Assembly: GCA_044229535.1 (NCBI GenBank)
Contig: JBGASU010000001.1
Location: forward strand, 682,001-746,000
DNA from: CAZLFQ01 sp044229535
GTDB lineage: Bacteria; Pseudomonadota; Alphaproteobacteria; Rickettsiales; Midichloriaceae
Direction of reading: 5' to 3'
DNA: 64,000 bases
Shown here piece after piece: positions 59,293 through 64,000 of this stretch. A program made the translations under genes and the position numbers. Below the pieces are notes generated by a model. It ran no database searches, had not been told where the DNA came from, and saw nothing but the letters and a program-made list of their open reading frames with translations. Every line of letters starts with the position of its first letter. Positions within the stretch are counted from its first letter, which is position 1.

Positions 59293-59309
59293 CTTAACAA
59301 AACTTTAAC
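59293..59309 (+). promoter_or_regulatory. CtrA-type box upstream of the 59444 gene
   Basis: CTTAACAAAACTTTAAC is an exact TTAA-N7-TTAAC. The 16-base core is identical to those before both giant genes. It lies 44 bases upstream of the -10 box at 59353, between divergent genes. Confidence 0.65.
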
Positions 59310-59329
59310 ATAAATCCTTGATTAAGCAG

Positions 59330-59358
59330 TTGACTTCTTAGATAAAGCCCCATATAAT
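59330..59358 (+). promoter_or_regulatory. Strong sigma-70 promoter of the 59444 gene
   Basis: TTGACT (59330-59335) and TATAAT (59353-59358) are exactly 17 bases apart, near consensus. Transcription would start near 59365, giving a leader of about 80 bases. Confidence 0.8.
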
Positions 59359-59360
59359 GA

Positions 59361-59409
59361 GCATCGCTTAATTAGCCCTATCTTTTTTTAAGGCGAAATT
59401 AAGCAATGC
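59361..59409 (+). promoter_or_regulatory. Long hairpin in the leader of the 59444 gene
   Basis: GCATCGCTTAATT (59361-59373) pairs with AATTAAGCAATGC (59397-59409) with one mismatch, and an inner GCC/GGC adds to it. The hairpin occupies the very start of the transcript and leaves the AGGGAGGA ribosome-binding site (59432-59439) free. It could stabilise the mRNA or be a regulatory structure. Confidence 0.55.
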
Positions 59410-59443
59410 TTAATAAATGACATAAACTTATAGGGAGGATTAA

Positions 59444-60052
59444 ATGTCAAATACTTCATACTCTACCGAATCTATAAAAGCACTAGCTGAAAAATTCGGC
59501 GCTACACAAGAAGTTCTAGCAGCTCAATTATCTAATGGTATTAGCCAATTATCTACTGCCGTTGACCAAGCTAAAGCTGGTTTAGAATCTTTAAACACCA
59601 AAATTGCCGCAGTACAAGTTGCAGCTCCAACTATGTTTGCTAGCAAAGAGTCGGTGGAAACCACACTTAAAAGTGTTTTAAGCCTAATCGAGCAAAGCAA
59701 AGAAACTGTAGCAAGCGGATACAAATATGCCACATCTTTACTTTCGCCAGCTGCACCAGCTCCATTGAGCTATGCTGACCAAGCTAAAGAATTCGTTTCT
59801 AGTGGATACGACTACTTTACGTCATTTTTTGTGACACCTAAACCTGAGCCTACAACTACTGAAATCATCATGAACATGTTGGAGACAGCTGCAAATACAA
59901 CTTTAGAATTTGTGACTGAAAATTCAACAGCAGTTGCAGTTGGTGTTGGTGCTTGTGCGTTAGGGTACTGCGCATACCGTTACTATAATTCAGCTGATGA
60001 CCATCAGTTTGATGCATTAGTATCAAAATTTGATTTTTCTGATTCTCAATAA
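59444..60052 (+). CDS. Membrane-tailed hypothetical protein with strong expression signals
   Basis: A 202-residue protein of unknown family. The N-terminal half is alanine-rich and helical, coiled-coil-like (AAQLSNGISQLSTAVDQAKAGLESLNTKIAAVQ). Two similar units follow (KETVASGYKYATSLLSP and AKEFVSSGYDYFTSFFVTP). A single hydrophobic helix (about 164-182, AVAVGVGACALGYCAYRYY) precedes a short acidic tail. A near-consensus promoter, a strong AGGGAGGA site and a CtrA-type box suggest high, regulated expression. It could be a phasin-like or tail-anchored secreted protein; neither is shown. Confidence 0.7.
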   Translation: MSNTSYSTESIKALAEKFGATQEVLAAQLSNGISQLSTAVDQAKAGLESLNTKIAAVQVAAPTMFASKESVETTLKSVLSLIEQSKETVASGYKYATSLLSPAAPAPLSYADQAKEFVSSGYDYFTSFFVTPKPEPTTTEIIMNMLETAANTTLEFVTENSTAVAVGVGACALGYCAYRYYNSADDHQFDALVSKFDFSDSQ

Positions 60053-60081
60053 TAATTATTATTGAGATACACACCTAAAGT

Positions 60082-60120
60082 CTTAGCGGGCGAAGTTCTA
60101 ACTCCACTTCGTTCGCTAAG
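60082..60120. terminator. Candidate bidirectional terminator
   Basis: CTTAGCGGGCGAAGT (60082-60096) pairs fully, with two G-T wobbles, with ACTTCGTTCGCTAAG (60106-60120). It lies between the convergent 59444 gene and clpA. T-runs are weak on both sides. A second perfect A/T palindrome (CTCAATAATAA and its complement) overlaps the end of the 59444 gene. Confidence 0.5.
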
Positions 60121-60124
60121 CTTA

Positions 60125-62398
60125 TTAAACAGTAGCTATCTTTTCGATCTCAATTTTAATCTTATCTTTTTTACAATCGAACTTTGCACTTCCACCTTTA
60201 TGTAGTTTGCCAAACAATATCTCATCCACCAATGGCTTTTTGATATATTGATCCACAAGATGCTCTATACTACGCGCCCCAAAGTTTTTATCTTCATTTA
60301 TTTTAATAATATATTTTTTAGCAGATTGAGTGCAGTTTATTTCTATACTCTTCTGTTCCAACTGGCTATTTAGTGTTTTTATGCATTTTTCTATAACTTT
60401 AAGCAAAACCACATCAGACAGAGGTTTAAATGGCACAACCAAGTCTAATCTATTCCTAAATTCTGGACTAAATAGCTTTTTTATTTCTTCGGAATTCTTA
60501 AGGTTCTGATCAGCTTCCATAAAACCAAGAGAGACTTTTGAAGAATCACTAGCACCTGCATTTGTCGTCATTATCAAGAGACAGTTTCTAAAATTGATTG
60601 TCCTACCTGAGCTATCAGTAAGCTGGCCATAATCCATAACTTGAAGTAGTAAATTATAAACATCAGCATTTGCTTTTTCAATTTCATCTAGCAATATCAA
60701 TGAATATGGTTTTTTGAAAACTTCATTTGTTAATGTGCCACCTTCTTGATGCCCAACATAACCAGGGGGTGCCCCAACTAACTTAGAAAGAGAGTGTTTT
60801 TCAACAAACTCAGACATATCCAATCTTATCAAATTCATATTAAGATGCTCTGCTACTTTAATTGCGAGCTCTGTTTTGCCAACACCAGTCTGCCCATAGA
60901 ATAAATAACATCCGATAGGTTTATCATTATTTCGCAAACCAGACTTACTCAGCTTAATATTATCTACTACTGTTTCTATCGCCTCATCTTGACCAAACAC
61001 TTCCTTCTTCAGGTTAGGTTCTAGATTTTTAATAATCTGCGCCTCGTTTGCTACTACGGATTTTGAAGGCATTTTTATTATTCTACTTATAGCCTCTTCA
61101 ACATCTTCAACTTGAATGACGTGCTTATCTTTTTGAAGCTTAATTTTTGAGCCAATTTCATCTATTAAATCTATAGCTTTATCTGGTAACTTACGATCAT
61201 TAATATATCTATTTGAAAGCCGTACAGCGGCAACAATTGCGTCTTCGCTGTATTTTACACCATGGAAATCTTCATAATATTTTTTCAAGCCTAGCATCAT
61301 AGTAATAGCATCTTCTAGAGATGGCTCATTAATATCAATACGCTGGAATCTTCTAGCAAGTGCCTTATCTTTTGCGAAGTGCTGCTGATATTCAACATAT
61401 GTTGTTGAACCAATACATTTCAATGTCCCTCTTGCTAGCGCTGGCTTTAACAAATTACCTGCATCAATTGCACCTGTATGCGATGAACCTGCACCCACGA
61501 TAGTATGTATCTCATCTATAAATAAAATTGATCCAGAATATTTTTCCAGTTCATTTACAATACCTTTGATACGCTCTTCAAAATCTCCTCTAAACCTTGT
61601 ACCAGCCAGAATACTACCAACATCTAGAGAGAATATAGTTGAATTCTTAAGCAATTCTGGGACATCACCTTTTATTATTTTAACAGCTAGTCCTTCTGCA
61701 ATCGCCGTTTTACCAACTCCTGGCTCACCGACGTAAATAGGATTATTTTTAGTTCTTCTGCATAAAATTTCTATAGTACGCTCAACTTCATTTTCACGGC
61801 CTACAATTATATCGATCTTATCAAGCCTAGCTTTTTCATTAAGATTTACACAATATTTCTCAAGTGCCGAGTGCTCACGTGGCTCTTCTAAATTCAGGGA
61901 TTGTGGCTTTGGCTTTTGACCTAACATATCCAACTGCTTTGATTCATAATCATCATTAGCATGGTTTACATCATCACCCTGAGTAGCCAAATAGTTTGAA
62001 ATATCAATTTGGGTAATGCCTTGGTCGCTTAAAAAATAAGCAGCATGCGAATCTATCTCGTTAAAGATTTCATACATAACCTGCGCGCCATTAATTATCT
62101 TCAACCCACGTTTATGAGCAGCGATTGTTGCTCTGTGAATTACCCGCTGGAAGCCAGATGTAGGCTTAGTTTCTTCAGCGAAGTTTACTACCAAGTACAT
62201 TAAGTCTTGTTTTATAAAGCGTACTAATTTTGCTTTTAAAAAATTTAGATCTGTACCTGTAATCTTAAGCGCTTGATTAGCATCAAGATCATCTAATAGA
62301 GCCAATAGTAAGTGCTCAAGTGTGGCAAATTCATGCTTATGTTCTTTTGCAAGTTCAAAAGATTTACTTAAGCTTGATTCAAGACTTTTTGATAACAT
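60125..62398 (-). CDS. clpA: ATP-dependent Clp protease ATP-binding subunit ClpA
   Basis: Unfoldase that feeds proteins to ClpP. It has an N-domain, then two AAA+ modules with Walker A motifs GEPGVGKTAIAEGLA and GQTGVGKTELAIKV, and the ISRIIKMPSKSV linker typical of ClpA. The ClpP-docking loop position reads SLGFMEAD (after MTTNAGASDSSK). The frame opens at 62428; the ATG at 62398 (MLSKSLESSLSKSFELAKEH) is the family start, giving 757 residues. The gene before it is not clpS. Confidence 0.95.
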   Translation of the reverse strand: MLSKSLESSLSKSFELAKEHKHEFATLEHLLLALLDDLDANQALKITGTDLNFLKAKLVRFIKQDLMYLVVNFAEETKPTSGFQRVIHRATIAAHKRGLKIINGAQVMYEIFNEIDSHAAYFLSDQGITQIDISNYLATQGDDVNHANDDYESKQLDMLGQKPKPQSLNLEEPREHSALEKYCVNLNEKARLDKIDIIVGRENEVERTIEILCRRTKNNPIYVGEPGVGKTAIAEGLAVKIIKGDVPELLKNSTIFSLDVGSILAGTRFRGDFEERIKGIVNELEKYSGSILFIDEIHTIVGAGSSHTGAIDAGNLLKPALARGTLKCIGSTTYVEYQQHFAKDKALARRFQRIDINEPSLEDAITMMLGLKKYYEDFHGVKYSEDAIVAAVRLSNRYINDRKLPDKAIDLIDEIGSKIKLQKDKHVIQVEDVEEAISRIIKMPSKSVVANEAQIIKNLEPNLKKEVFGQDEAIETVVDNIKLSKSGLRNNDKPIGCYLFYGQTGVGKTELAIKVAEHLNMNLIRLDMSEFVEKHSLSKLVGAPPGYVGHQEGGTLTNEVFKKPYSLILLDEIEKANADVYNLLLQVMDYGQLTDSSGRTINFRNCLLIMTTNAGASDSSKVSLGFMEADQNLKNSEEIKKLFSPEFRNRLDLVVPFKPLSDVVLLKVIEKCIKTLNSQLEQKSIEINCTQSAKKYIIKINEDKNFGARSIEHLVDQYIKKPLVDEILFGKLHKGGSAKFDCKKDKIKIEIEKIATV

Positions 62399-62732
62399 AA
62401 TCCCCCATTCGTACCAAATCGTATTCAAATTTCAAATGCAGCTTAGCTGCATAATTTTTTGCGATACTTATTTTTGTTTCAGCAACATCTTTAGTAAAGT
62501 TGCCGATTTCTAACATTCCCGAAAGCTTTATCTTCATTGCCGACGAAAACGAAGCATCGTTTTCATAATGAAAAACCATCTGTAATAAAGCAGCATAGAA
62601 ATCTAAAGAGCATTCTCTGGAGTCATGAATAGAAATTTTATAAAGCGAAGGACGATGTTGTGTCGCCCCACCAACACTAACAACCAGAGTTTTACTATCC
62701 TTTATGTAGCTAAGTTGCCCCATACTTCCCAT
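62379..62732 (-). CDS. Hypothetical protein upstream of clpA
   Basis: A product of about 117 residues, not recognised, overlapping the clpA start by 20 bases and so probably co-translated with it. The frame is open from a TTG at 62747 just after AAGGGGG; ATGs at 62732 and 62723 are alternatives, and I cannot decide firmly. In many alphaproteobacteria clpS holds this place, but the ClpS core (a VVLLNDDxTPMxFV-like motif) is absent. It has beta-rich first and last parts and no membrane segment. Confidence 0.6.
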   Translation of the reverse strand: MGSMGQLSYIKDSKTLVVSVGGATQHRPSLYKISIHDSRECSLDFYAALLQMVFHYENDASFSSAMKIKLSGMLEIGNFTKDVAETKISIAKNYAAKLHLKFEYDLVRMGDYVIKKS

Positions 62733-62843
62733 CTTTAAAGACGCCAAAACCCCCTTGTAGCCAAGGGAACAATATCGCCATTTTTATCTATATAATTCAA
62801 CAATATAGGCTAAAAAACTCATTGGCAACGGCTTTAAAAAACA

Positions 62844-64000
62844 TTAATTACTTGACAGATTTTTCCCCGTCATTTCTATAGGCTTGACCAGTCCCATTAA
62901 AGCTAAAATTGTAGGCGCTATATCTGCCAGCCCACCATTATGAAGTTTTATCTTAGAATCTCCATAATAGATCAAAGGAACTTGATTTAGCGTATGAGAG
63001 GTAAGTGGTTGATGCGATTTTTCGTCTAGCATTTCCTCTGCATTACCATGATCAGCAGTCACCAGCATTTGCCCATGAACTTCTTTCACAGCTTGCATTA
63101 CATTGCCTAAACATTCATCTACAGCATTAATTGCCTTAATTGTTGCATTAAGACTGCCACTGTGCCCAACCATGTCAGCATTTGCGTAATTTACACAAAC
63201 AAAATCATATGAATTTGATTTAATTGCTTCAACAATTTTATCTGTCAATTCATATGCCGACATCTCAGGCTTCAAATCATATGTCGCAACTTTTGGCGAT
63301 GGCACAAGCACCCTATCCTCGCCTATAAAAGATTCTTCTCTACCACCATTGAAAAAATAAGTAACGTGGGCATATTTTTCTGTCTCTGCAGCTCTTAGTT
63401 GCTTTTTTCCAAGTCCCGCTACAACTTCGCCTAAAGTATTTTTTGGCATTTCGTTTTTAAATAAAGGTGTCATCATTTTGGCTAATTCCTTAGAATACTC
63501 CGTCATTGAAATAATACTAGAGAACTTAATCTTAGAATGTTCGAATTCTTTAAAATTAGCATCACATAGTGCATGAGAAAATTGCCTAACTCTGTCTGCT
63601 CTAAAATTCGCAATTATCACCGCGTCACCATCTTCCATACCTAAATATTTATCAGATACAACTGGCTCGATGAATTCATCATTTTTTCCATTTTGATAAG
63701 AAGCATTTACTGCTTCCACCGCACTAGAGAATTTTGGCGCTTTTCCACTAACTATCGCATCATACGCCTGTTTAATTCTCTCCCAACGTTTATCTCTATC
63801 CATCGCATAAAATCTACCCATAAGCGAATCGATACTTACACTGCTCGCTTTTAGTTGCTCTATATATTTCACGGCGGATTGCGGAGCAACATCTCTACCA
63901 TCTGTGATCGCATGCAGCTTTGTTTTCACCCCACTACTACTCACCATTTTATAAAGAGCAATAATATGGTCTATGTGCGAATGCACTCCACCATCTGAAA
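62844..64000 (-). CDS. gpmI: 2,3-bisphosphoglycerate-independent phosphoglycerate mutase (5' end outside window)
   Basis: Interconverts 3- and 2-phosphoglycerate with two metal ions, without the bisphosphoglycerate cofactor. The coding frame continues past the window edge, with SDGGVHSHIDHIIAL at its start. Visible motifs are HAITDGRDVAPQSA, NFRADRVRQFSHAL, NYANADMVGHSG and TADHGNAEEM; the last two hold metal ligands. About 385 of the usual ~510 codons are present. The frame is cut only by the window. Confidence 0.95.
   Translation of the reverse strand, partial: SDGGVHSHIDHIIALYKMVSSSGVKTKLHAITDGRDVAPQSAVKYIEQLKASSVSIDSLMGRFYAMDRDKRWERIKQAYDAIVSGKAPKFSSAVEAVNASYQNGKNDEFIEPVVSDKYLGMEDGDAVIIANFRADRVRQFSHALCDANFKEFEHSKIKFSSIISMTEYSKELAKMMTPLFKNEMPKNTLGEVVAGLGKKQLRAAETEKYAHVTYFFNGGREESFIGEDRVLVPSPKVATYDLKPEMSAYELTDKIVEAIKSNSYDFVCVNYANADMVGHSGSLNATIKAINAVDECLGNVMQAVKEVHGQMLVTADHGNAEEMLDEKSHQPLTSHTLNQVPLIYYGDSKIKLHNGGLADIAPTILALMGLVKPIEMTGKNLSSN

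Overview
The window looks like the chromosome of a host-associated alphaproteobacterium of the order Rickettsiales, probably a flagellated lineage such as the Midichloriaceae. The reasons are AT-rich DNA, the str-S10-spc ribosomal block, long palindromic intergenic repeats, many ankyrin-repeat and eukaryotic-type proteins, a CADD/PqqC-like protein, and flagellar export genes. The family-level placement is inference. No rRNA, tRNA, CRISPR array, insertion sequence, integrase or transposase was recognised.

Layout. 1-11.2 kb (minus): an unbroken rpsL-rpsG-fusA-S10-spc block of 23 genes behind one strong promoter; tuf is missing from its usual place after fusA. 11.4-13.8 kb (plus): ParA-family ATPase, cystathionine beta-lyase-like enzyme, and a shikimate-kinase-like protein with altered substrate residues. 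14.4-18.3 kb: giant protein 1. 18.4-21.8 kb: M16 peptidase diverging from groESL. 21.7-24.0 kb: a small island with an ankyrin/caspase-like gene, bounded by two copies of the groEL 3' end. 24.3-30.6 kb: parC, a frameshifted ankyrin gene, atpDC and a FliJ-like gene. 30.6-40.3 kb: accessory region (GST, PfkB kinase, a His-rich protein, a large prepilin-like protein, a YbjQ/degenerate-M48 fusion with a YbjQ partner, several unknowns). 40.5-45.0 kb: pcm-rph and atpHAG. 45.0-46.9 kb: a second ankyrin island, bounded by two copies of the atpG 3' end. 46.9-51.5 kb: fliR-flhB, antiporter, CADD-like protein, nth. 51.5-58.0 kb: giant protein 2 (paralogue of giant 1) and a protein with a Ulp1-like (CE clan) protease signature. 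58.1-64 kb: hemD, smr, a membrane-tailed protein with a strong promoter, clpA and gpmI (cut by the window end).

Two systems stand out. First, eight intergenic sites fit the CtrA pattern TTAA-N7-TTAA. All lie in front of accessory, probably secreted genes (both giants, the CE-clan protein, the prepilin, one ankyrin gene and three unknowns), which suggests a CtrA-controlled host-interaction regulon. Second, two roughly 2-kb ankyrin cassettes sit exactly at the 3' ends of housekeeping genes, with that 3' end repeated on the far side, as in site-specific integration. Near them are two families of structured repeats (A, three copies; B, two copies) whose stems differ in sequence but keep base pairing.

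Housekeeping genes form ordinary operons: translation, ATP synthase F1 (split between two loci), chaperonin under a sigma-32-like promoter, and RNA, protein and DNA maintenance. The accessory genes are mostly single transcription units with their own promoters.
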